This document shows positions 27,049 to 34,502 of a DNA stretch of 64,000 nucleotides, piece by piece; the first letter of the stretch is position 1, and each line of letters begins with the position of its first letter. A model generated the notes under the pieces. That model had not been told where the DNA came from. It was given only the letters and a program-made list of their open reading frames with translations, and did not search any database. The position numbers and the translations under genes were made by a program. The stretch comes from Pseudomonadota bacterium. GTDB lineage: Bacteria; Pseudomonadota; Gammaproteobacteria; Burkholderiales; REEB80. Location of the stretch: assembly GCA_028873515.1 (NCBI GenBank), contig JAGWIG010000007.1, positions 1 through 64,000 on the forward strand, written 5' to 3'.

Positions 27049-28125
27049 ATGATAGAAGTAAATTTAAAAGCTGTCTGGCTTTTTAGCACCCCAGTTGGCC
27101 ATGAGCGCGAAGTTCCGGTTTTCAATTTGCTTCAAGCAATCGACAACTCTGGAAAACTTACCTTCGCAGCACGTGAAGTAGGACTGTCTTACCGCCATGC
27201 ATGGGATCTTCTTGACAAATGGGGGAATTTTTTTGGTCAGCCTCTTGTGCGGATGCAACAGGGTCGCGGAGCAGCGCTAACTCCCCTCGGTGAAAAGCTT
27301 ATCTGGGCAGACAAACGGGTGAAAGCACGCCTAACTGCGCAATTGACCAACCTGGCTTCAGAACTAGAGGTAGAAATAAACCAGATTGTGTCAAGTGAAC
27401 GTCAGGTCGTGAAATTACATGCAAGCCATGGATTTGCTGTTGCAGAAATGCGGGAGCGACTTCATAACAATCCTGCCGTTCAGCTCGATCTCCAGTACCG
27501 GGGAGGAGAAGAAGCCCTCGCGGAACTATGTCGATCTGAATGTGATCTTGCAGGCTTTCACGTCCCAACTGGAGAAACCCGGAAAGAATCCCTGGCCCGC
27601 TATGCAAAATGGCTAAAGCCTGGAAAAAATTACCGGGTCATCCGTTTTGTAACCCGGCAGCAAGGTATTATGGTCAAAAAAGGTAATCCTCTTCATATTT
27701 CAACTCTTTCTGACCTCACCAATCAGAATATCCGTTTTGTCAATCGTGAGCCCAGCTCAGGAACACGCATGCTATTCGATGTTTTGCTGGAGAAAGAAAA
27801 ACTGATACCAAACCAGATTCAGGGTTACCAGAAAGAAGAACTGACACACAATGCAGTAGCCGCATATGTTGCAAGTGATATGGCTGATGCCGGTTTTGGT
27901 GTCGAGGCCGCAGCCAGACAGTTCAACCTGGATTTCATCCCATTAAGCCATGAAGATTATTATTTATTATGTCGTCAGGAAACGCTCGAAAAACCAGGTG
28001 TCAAGGAAATAATCAAGCTTCTTAAGAATGAGTCGTTTCATAAAGCAATCAACCAATTACCTGGATATTCCTCTTCCAATTCTGGTGAAATCGCCACGCT
28101 CGCAGACGAATTCAAGACAATTTGA
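27049..28125 (+). CDS. ModE-type HTH regulator with periplasmic-binding-like domain (aldehyde module)
   Basis: A 358-residue paralogue of the regulator at 24040, with the same order of parts: winged HTH (GKLTFAAREVGLSYRHAWDLLDKW, GRGAALTPLGEKLIWAD) and a binding-protein-like sensor (VKLHASHGFAVAEM, FVTRQQGIMVKKGNPL, NREPSSGTRMLFDVLL, AVAAYVASDMADAGFGVEAAARQF). It is divergent from the aldehyde dehydrogenase gene and probably its dedicated regulator. The ligand is unknown. The differences between the two sensor domains should hold the ligand specificity. No clear ribosome site precedes the ATG. Confidence 0.8.
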   Translation: MIEVNLKAVWLFSTPVGHEREVPVFNLLQAIDNSGKLTFAAREVGLSYRHAWDLLDKWGNFFGQPLVRMQQGRGAALTPLGEKLIWADKRVKARLTAQLTNLASELEVEINQIVSSERQVVKLHASHGFAVAEMRERLHNNPAVQLDLQYRGGEEALAELCRSECDLAGFHVPTGETRKESLARYAKWLKPGKNYRVIRFVTRQQGIMVKKGNPLHISTLSDLTNQNIRFVNREPSSGTRMLFDVLLEKEKLIPNQIQGYQKEELTHNAVAAYVASDMADAGFGVEAAARQFNLDFIPLSHEDYYLLCRQETLEKPGVKEIIKLLKNESFHKAINQLPGYSSSNSGEIATLADEFKTI

Positions 28126-28419
28126 CATTGTGAACGTATGCTTTTGGCTCAGTCGAGCAACTTTCAGGATTATTCATGTCGGAACCAAACATGTTTAAGA
28201 AACATGAATTCCTGTTATTTGGCATATCTAGAATCATTAGTTAATCCGGATTGAAATAGCTTGAAAGAGAATCATAAGGACCAGACCTTTTTAGCACCCA
28301 GCCACGAATTCTGGCATAAACACAAAACACACCATAAAGCTTTGATGAAAATCCGGGAATTTAAAGCTCATGCTCCTCTATTCGCAACAACAAAAAAATG
28401 CAAAAAAGCCGATCAAACT

Positions 28420-29022
28420 CTAGCTGATTGCATTAACCACCACAAAGAGCCCGCCCAGTAACGTAGAAAGGATTTTTATTTGAAATCCAGCTTGTTTAAG
28501 CAAAGACAAAGTATCGCGATTAAGATGACACCCACCTGCAAGATGCTTCCATGCGGGAGTCAGTCCATCCTGGATTTTTGAGAATAGACCACCCTTTAAC
28601 CTGACATGTTCGAGCAAAAGAAGGTGGCCTCCGGGTTTAAGCACCCTACGTGCTTCACGAAGAGCAAGCAATGGATCAGGAATAGTGCAAAAAACAAGGG
28701 TAGCGACAATCGTATCAAAAGTATTTTCAGCGAAGGGTAACGACTGTGCATCAGATTGAACAATAACTGGAACGGGATGATCTGAAGCTTTCAATAATCC
28801 TGACCGCAAAATCATGCCTGGATCAGGTTCAATCACAATGAGCTTCTCAATTTTCATAGGATAATAGGGAAAATTGGCTCCTGTCCCTGCACCAATTTCC
28901 AGAATCATCCCGCTCCCCTTACTGATTAAGGCCTCACGGATCCGCCCCAACCAGATTCTTTCAAGCGGAAACATGACCAGATCATATACAACAGGGAAGA
29001 AACGACTCATATTAACCCTCAA
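28420..29022 (-). CDS. Class I SAM-dependent methyltransferase (UbiE-like fold)
   Basis: A 200-residue protein with a Rossmann-type methyltransferase core: motif I LEIGAGTGANFPYYP, motif II-like VIEPDPGM, QSDAQSLPFAENTFDTIVATLVFCTIPD, and RVLKPGGHLLLLEHVR for the post-core strand. The N-terminal PVVYDLVMFPLERIWLGRIREALI is common in small phospholipid- or quinone-like methyltransferases. The substrate cannot be told. It stands alone, with long non-coding stretches on both sides. Confidence 0.75.
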   Translation of the reverse strand: MRVNMSRFFPVVYDLVMFPLERIWLGRIREALISKGSGMILEIGAGTGANFPYYPMKIEKLIVIEPDPGMILRSGLLKASDHPVPVIVQSDAQSLPFAENTFDTIVATLVFCTIPDPLLALREARRVLKPGGHLLLLEHVRLKGGLFSKIQDGLTPAWKHLAGGCHLNRDTLSLLKQAGFQIKILSTLLGGLFVVVNAIS

Positions 29023-29498
29023 ATCATTTTAGTAAACATCATAGTTCACAAGTTCTACAGATCTGAACAGCCTCATCCCCTCCACAACACTGAGGGCTTA
29101 AGACACGCAACCGCCTAATAAATATCCACCGGCTCACCATTCACAACATCGTGTTGAAGACGGATGCACTGACAAGGAGAATATCAACACCGGGTGAATG
29201 AGTAATGCAAGCTCCCTAAGCTAAGTTAAACAACTATCAAGCCATATACCTTAATCAGTATGGCAGACTTCTTTTATCCAGAGGTCCCAAATGGAGAAGA
29301 TCTTAGCCCTAATCATTCAGTAAGATGGAGTCTTACAAGAAAATCGATTATTAGCTGCGTAAGCCTTGAATAAAACCAGGGTAATCGTCCAGGTGAAAAA
29401 TTAGTTCGAGAAATCGATCTCCTGTATTGATTAAAATTGAGGCAAGGCCTATTTTTCCTGAAAATTTCAACTACCTGAAATTTTTTGCACAGCCGAAA
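29023..29498. other. Non-coding stretch between the methyltransferase and the hydroxylase
   Basis: About 475 bases without a supported ORF on either strand, and no tRNA fold or insertion-sequence motif that I recognise. Near the right edge a short direct repeat (CTGAAAATTTCAACTAC / CTGAAATTTTTTGC) lies just past the end of the hydroxylase gene and may take part in transcript termination. It may be a decayed gene, but no family could be named. Confidence 0.35.
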
Positions 29499-30617
29499 TC
29501 AGAAAAAAATCAAACCAAAAAAAATCAGGAGGATTTCAATAAACAAAACGTGACGAATACGCAAACGACCCTGAATGACCCCACCAAGAAACCATAACCC
29601 GGCAATGATAAAGGTAGCCAGCAAGCCTGATTGAAGTGATGTAAGCAGTGCAGCATTCCACAGCAAGAATGCCGTTACGAGCAACAAAAAAGAAAACTGT
29701 AAGCAGCTGAACCAGATTGCATCACGGCTCATGGGTGGATCATAACGCCTTACCAGAGAGCCCGATCCGATGGCTGGCCTGCCATACGCATTCCCTTCAG
29801 GTTTCCAACCCGGTGGCATCAACAGAACTCGCATTTTGTTCGATAAACCCCGAGTAAACCAGACATCTTTCGCTAAAGCCCAATATACACTTACAACCGC
29901 CCAAAGCGGATCCCAGCTTTGAAGCAAAGGACGAGTTCCATAAACGCAGGGTTCACGTTCCTCGACAAAACTACCAAACATGCGATCCCAAATTACCAGC
30001 AGCCCCCCATAATTACGATCAATGTATTGCTTATTAATGGCATGATGCACACGGTGGTTAGAAGGGGAAGAAAAAACAAAATCAAACCAGCCAAGCTTAC
30101 CGATATGTTCCGTATGAATCCATATCTGGTAGAGAAGAACTGCAAGTCCTGTAACGCCAAATATAAAAGGGGGGACACCGATAATTGCCATAGGGGTATA
30201 AAAAACCCATCCAAGAATCATATAAGCACTCTCCTGTCGCAAAGCGGTCGAGAAATTGAAATCCTGACTTTGATGATGAACAACATGCGCAGCCCATAAG
30301 ATTGCCGACTGATGCGACATGCGATGCAACCAGTAATCACAAAAATCAAAAAAAACAATCGCTGCAACCCAACCTTCCCAGGTAATCCAGAATGCTTGGG
30401 AAGGGAAGAACGCAAGATGCCTGTAGACCATAGAATATAACCCGATTTGGAACAGCCGGGTAAAAACTGCGACCACCTGACTTAAAAGACCTTGACTAAG
30501 ACTACTTATGGCATCATTCAATCGATAGGTGTTCCGTCCTCTTACCCAGCCATAAATAAATTCAGCCAAAACAAGAAGAGCAAATACTGGAAAGGCGAGA
30601 ACGAGAGTTTTATGCAT
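29499..30617 (-). CDS. Sterol desaturase / fatty acid hydroxylase family membrane protein
   Basis: A 372-residue integral membrane di-iron oxygenase candidate. The histidine boxes are complete: DYWLHRMSH, AAHVVHHQS, HTEHIG and NHRVHHAIN. About four or five membrane helices flank the boxes, and a further hydrophobic C-terminal region holds two or three more. Family members hydroxylate or desaturate sterols, hopanoids, carotenoids or fatty acids; the substrate is not indicated here, since no lipid-pathway genes adjoin it. It has its own promoter region and is followed by a long non-coding gap. Confidence 0.82.
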   Translation of the reverse strand: MHKTLVLAFPVFALLVLAEFIYGWVRGRNTYRLNDAISSLSQGLLSQVVAVFTRLFQIGLYSMVYRHLAFFPSQAFWITWEGWVAAIVFFDFCDYWLHRMSHQSAILWAAHVVHHQSQDFNFSTALRQESAYMILGWVFYTPMAIIGVPPFIFGVTGLAVLLYQIWIHTEHIGKLGWFDFVFSSPSNHRVHHAINKQYIDRNYGGLLVIWDRMFGSFVEEREPCVYGTRPLLQSWDPLWAVVSVYWALAKDVWFTRGLSNKMRVLLMPPGWKPEGNAYGRPAIGSGSLVRRYDPPMSRDAIWFSCLQFSFLLLVTAFLLWNAALLTSLQSGLLATFIIAGLWFLGGVIQGRLRIRHVLFIEILLIFFGLIFF

Positions 30618-30744
30618 AACTGGATTTCATGGTGATTAATCCCTCCTGCGCTGCAATTTTAAGCAAAGATCATAAAAAAATACACCACTTGCCTGCCACA
30701 TATTCTTCTCATCTGCATAGGCTACCAGAAACATTCTAAATTTA

Positions 30745-31977
30745 TCAAAAAAGGGCACGACGGATTACTGCACTCAAGGACAGACCCTGAACCAGTACCG
30801 AAAAGACTACAACCACATAGGTAACCGTAAGTATAATCCGCTTACCGGGTATATCTGGTATGGACAAAGCCATGGCCATGGACAATCCTCCACGGAGCCC
30901 AGCCCATGTCATCACAGCTATTTCACCTTTCGTAAAATGGCGTATCGGACGAATAATTCCTGCAGATAAAACAATGCTCGCCAGACGGCCAATCAGCACA
31001 ACAGCAATGGCAAAAAAACCAAGAACCAGAAAAATCCGATCTGGCGACAAGGCAATGACTTCAAGACCTATTAACATGAAAAGAACTGCATTAAGAATGT
31101 CATCCACCAGTTCCCAAAATATATCCAGCCTTTCAAGCACTAATGCAGAAACAGCTCTATTCTGCCCCCTGTTCCCAATCACAAGGCCGGATACGACAAT
31201 TGCAATTGGTGCTGAAACATGGATCAGTTCTGCCAAAGCATATCCCCCTGCCGCAAGGGCAAGCGTCATCAGAATCTCGATCTGATAATCATCCACTTCA
31301 CGCAGAAAAAAAGACACCATCATACCTAAAACATATCCCATGGCTACACCCCCGGCCGCCTCACCCAGCATAAATACCGAAATATCAAGGTAAGCCGGTT
31401 GAGTATGACTCAACGCAATTTGAAGCAATGTCAAAAATACCACTACACCAACCCCATCATTAAAAAGGGATTCTGCCGTAATCACGATCTCAAGAGATTT
31501 GGGTGTTTTCATTCTCTTCATGATCCCAAGAACTGAAATGGGATCAGTTGGGGAAATTAGTGCACCAAAAAGTAATGCGTGCAGCAGAGAAACATGAAGG
31601 TCTAAAAAATATGTCAACAACCAGAAAAGTCCGCCAGTAATGATGGTTGCAGAAAAGACACCTATCGTTGCCATTACAGCAACAGGCCATTTCTGCAACT
31701 TCAACTCCGCAAAGTTCACATGCATGGCCCCCGCGAAAAGAAAAAAAGCCAGCAGCCCGTTCAGGATAAGCTGGTAAAAATTTATACTTTTTACAAACCT
31801 ATCCACTCCGGAAAGATCTATTAAACCTGTTGCCGCAAATCCAACGATTACAAGAGAAATTGACAATGAAACCACCATAAGACCTATCGTGGTGGGTAAG
31901 TGCAAATAGCGGTAATTGATGTAGGCCGCAAAAGCAGACAGGCAAAGAACAATTGCAACAGTCTGGAATAAGGTCAT
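30745..31977 (-). CDS. CPA1-family Na+(K+)/H+ antiporter
   Basis: A 410-residue inner-membrane protein with about 12 hydrophobic helices. The CPA1 signatures include the FAGAMHVNF segment, the FGALISPTDPISVLG ion-site region, ITAESLFNDGVGVVVF with its key ND pair, and TWAGLRGGLSMAMALSIP towards the C-terminus. It exchanges monovalent cations for protons for pH and salt balance. It lacks the long cytoplasmic tail of some relatives. It lies downstream of parE on the same strand with a 122-base gap. Confidence 0.87.
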   Translation of the reverse strand: MTLFQTVAIVLCLSAFAAYINYRYLHLPTTIGLMVVSLSISLVIVGFAATGLIDLSGVDRFVKSINFYQLILNGLLAFFLFAGAMHVNFAELKLQKWPVAVMATIGVFSATIITGGLFWLLTYFLDLHVSLLHALLFGALISPTDPISVLGIMKRMKTPKSLEIVITAESLFNDGVGVVVFLTLLQIALSHTQPAYLDISVFMLGEAAGGVAMGYVLGMMVSFFLREVDDYQIEILMTLALAAGGYALAELIHVSAPIAIVVSGLVIGNRGQNRAVSALVLERLDIFWELVDDILNAVLFMLIGLEVIALSPDRIFLVLGFFAIAVVLIGRLASIVLSAGIIRPIRHFTKGEIAVMTWAGLRGGLSMAMALSIPDIPGKRIILTVTYVVVVFSVLVQGLSLSAVIRRALF

Positions 31978-32099
31978 TATTTAGCTCGGATTTATTTTTT
32001 AAAACATCTATGAAAGCAGCCAGCCTTGCAACAACATGAAAAAACAATAATGAAATAAGTTCTCAGGTCAAGTGAAACACAAATGAGCCGTTGAATCCT

Positions 32100-34103
32100 T
32101 CAGGCATGGGTATCAATTTCTTCATCGACCTGGTTTCCATTAAGTTCCATCCATCCCCGCCTGGACTCAGCTTCCTTTTTTGCCATCAGCATCTGGAACA
32201 GATCGTGTGTGCTGGACATGCCTGACTTATCCACTACCCGGACTGGAAGCAGCCTGCGAGTATCAGGATTCATGGTTGTCTCCCAAAGCTGATCCGGGTT
32301 CATCTCTCCCAACCCTTTAAAACGGGTAACGGTCCATGATCCTTCACGTACTTTTTCTACCCTCAATTTTTCCTCAATTACTTCCAGCTCATTACTGTCA
32401 AGCGCATAAATCTTCCGCGGAGGACGATTTTTCCCAAGTGAAGGTACATCCACACGATAGAGCGGGGGATGTGCAATATAGATCTTTCCCTGTTCAACCA
32501 GCTTTGGAAAATGTCTGTAAAATAGGGTAAGCAGCAACACCTGGATATGAAATCCATCCACATCTGCATCAGACATGATGCAGATTTTTCCATATCGCAA
32601 CCCGGACAGATCAACTTCCTCCTCTTTCGTGTGCGGATCCACGCCAATCGCAACAGCAATATCATGAATTTCACTATTGGCCAGCAAACGATCCTTATCA
32701 ATCTCCCATGAATTCAGTCCTTTCCCCCTTAAAGGTAAAATAGCCTGCGTATCCTTGCTGCGACCGAGTTTTGCTGATCCACCCGCTGAATCCCCTTCCA
32801 CCAGAAAAAGTTCTGAAAGCGCAGGATCCTTTTCCTCGCAATCCGTAAGCTTACCCGGTAATACTGCAACACCACTGGATTTCTTACGTTCAACCTTCTG
32901 CAGCTGCTTCAATCTGCTACTGGCTTGACTAATTGCCAATTCCGCAATGGCTCGGCCAAAATCCACGTGTTCATTAAGCCACAATTCAAGTGGATCCCTT
33001 ACCAACGAGTTCACGAGCTTGACTGCGTCACGCGAATTAAGTTTTTCCTTCACCTGCCCCTGAAACTGGGGATCGAGTATGCGTGCAGAGAGCACAAAAC
33101 AGGTTTTCCCCCAAATATCCTCGGCAGTCAATTTGACCCCCCGAGGCATCATATTGTGATGTTCAGCAAAAGCTTTGACAGCTTCAAACTGTGCCTGCCG
33201 TAATCCTGCCTCATGTGTGCCTCCATTTGCAGTCGGTATGAGATTCACAAAACTTTCGCCAACCCCCCCTCCTTCGGCACACCAAGCTATGGCCCAAGCA
33301 ACACCCTCACCCAGAGCAAAAGTATCTCCTGCTTCTTTGTGACCGATATATTTTTCCCCGAAAAACACCGGAGCGACCGGTTCCTTTCCCTCCAGCATCT
33401 CCAGAATATAACCTTTGAGGCCATCAGGATAATGCCAGTTACGGGTTTCTGTCTCCCGCCCTTCCTGCTCAATATTAAATGTGACTTCCACTCCGGGTAA
33501 GAGAACCGCCTTCGATCGAAGCAAACGTTCCATTTCAGAGACAGGAATCCGTGCTGTATCAAAATAACGCCCGTCTGGCCATACTCTTACTGAAGTTCCG
33601 GTCTGCCTTGGATTTTTAAGTTTCGCAATTATTTCAACCGGCTTCAAAACGTTACCATCTGCAAAAACAATCTGGTGCAGAAAACCGTCCCGTCTCACAT
33701 TAACTTCAAGCCTTGTAGACAGGGCATTTGTAACAGAAACTCCAACCCCATGAAGACCCCCAGCAAAAGCATAGGCCCCCGTTCCAGAAGTCTTATCAAA
33801 CTTTCCTCCAGCATGAAGACGCGTAAAAACCAGTTCCACAACAGGCACCTTTTCTTCAGGATGCAACCCTACAGGAATCCCCCGCCCATCATCTTCAACC
33901 GTCACCGATCCATCAATATGCATGGTTACGGTGATTCGTTGAGAAAAACCCCCGAGGGCTTCATCAGCTGAATTATCTATCACCTCCTGGATGATATGAA
34001 CAGGGTTTTCCGTTCGAGTATACATTCCCGGACGTTCCTTCACAGGTTCAAGACCCTTTAAAATCCGGATATCACTCTCAACATACTGACTGACTTTTGC
34101 CAT
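32100..34103 (-). CDS. parE: DNA topoisomerase IV subunit B
   Basis: The 667-residue ATPase subunit of topoisomerase IV, partner of ParC (encoded near 5 kb). GHKL ATPase motifs are visible: VIDNSADEALGG, VEDDGRGIPVG and GGLHGVGVSVTNALS. The TOPRIM part holds LFLVEGDSAGGSAKLGR and IMSDADVDGFHI. Its length is close to E. coli ParE (630) rather than GyrB, and it has no GyrB insert. A hairpin with a T-run lies only about 20 bases ahead of its start codon. Confidence 0.93.
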   Translation of the reverse strand: MAKVSQYVESDIRILKGLEPVKERPGMYTRTENPVHIIQEVIDNSADEALGGFSQRITVTMHIDGSVTVEDDGRGIPVGLHPEEKVPVVELVFTRLHAGGKFDKTSGTGAYAFAGGLHGVGVSVTNALSTRLEVNVRRDGFLHQIVFADGNVLKPVEIIAKLKNPRQTGTSVRVWPDGRYFDTARIPVSEMERLLRSKAVLLPGVEVTFNIEQEGRETETRNWHYPDGLKGYILEMLEGKEPVAPVFFGEKYIGHKEAGDTFALGEGVAWAIAWCAEGGGVGESFVNLIPTANGGTHEAGLRQAQFEAVKAFAEHHNMMPRGVKLTAEDIWGKTCFVLSARILDPQFQGQVKEKLNSRDAVKLVNSLVRDPLELWLNEHVDFGRAIAELAISQASSRLKQLQKVERKKSSGVAVLPGKLTDCEEKDPALSELFLVEGDSAGGSAKLGRSKDTQAILPLRGKGLNSWEIDKDRLLANSEIHDIAVAIGVDPHTKEEEVDLSGLRYGKICIMSDADVDGFHIQVLLLTLFYRHFPKLVEQGKIYIAHPPLYRVDVPSLGKNRPPRKIYALDSNELEVIEEKLRVEKVREGSWTVTRFKGLGEMNPDQLWETTMNPDTRRLLPVRVVDKSGMSSTHDLFQMLMAKKEAESRRGWMELNGNQVDEEIDTHA

Positions 34104-34121
34104 GTATTATTATTCCTGATA

Positions 34122-34150
34122 GAAAAGGACACCCGCATGTAACGGGTGCC
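34122..34150 (-). terminator. Hairpin with T-run directly upstream of parE
   Basis: On the minus strand GGCACCCG-TTACATG-CGGGTGTCC, with one bulge, is followed by TTTTCT. It looks like an intrinsic terminator for leftward transcripts arriving from the ABC transporter genes. It ends only about 18 bases before the parE start codon, so any parE promoter upstream must read through it. It may therefore act as an attenuator. Confidence 0.6.
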
Positions 34151-34421
34151 TTATTGTATTCCTGATTTTAAGTCGCATGAGAAGCAAAATCAAACCTACT
34201 GTATATACATGATACTGGATTGGCCCAATGCAGCATTAGCAATCTTCAATAACATGAACCCATGCAACAACAGCCGGTAAGATATTGCAGAAAAGGATCG
34301 CCAATCGATCCTGATATGGCACCAATTGTCTGAAACCGCACTCAAAAGGAGGATATTTCCCTTTTTCTTATCCCTGCTTATCCCTGAACCCTTACTTTTT
34401 CAGTTTACACCTGCGCGAAAT
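34151..34421. other. Non-coding stretch between the parE hairpin and the transposon-end-like repeat
   Basis: Part of the roughly 400-base gap between parE and the ABC permease. No ORF on either strand is supported; the ORF-track entry starting at 34326 runs mostly antisense to the permease gene. A parE promoter must lie here or further upstream, but no clear boxes are called. Confidence 0.35.
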
Positions 34422-34490
34422 GAAGTCTCCCACCACCAAAACCCTTGCGGTCTTATAGTGGGAGTTCCTGGATCAACGACCAGAACGCTT
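34422..34490. repeat. Hairpin resembling an IS200/IS605-type transposon end
   Basis: CTCCCAC (34427-34433) and GTGGGAG (34458-34464) pair across a loop containing CCCTTGCGGTCTTA, next to GATCAACGACCAGAACGC. From memory, similar hairpin-plus-flank sequences occur at the 3' ends of tnpB-carrying IS200/IS605 elements, where the guide RNA is encoded. No tnpB precedes it; the ABC permease gene ends directly beside it. It could be a solitary end or a small palindromic derivative. The tnpB relic at 4.1-4.5 kb shows that such elements have visited this genome. Confidence 0.4.
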
Positions 34491-34502
34491 CATGATTTCA
34501 CC

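Noticed and set aside
28261-28461. 66-codon ORF rich in Lys and His
   Set aside because: Starts at TTG without a Shine-Dalgarno sequence, overlaps the end of the methyltransferase gene on the other strand and resembles no family; could be real but unsupported.
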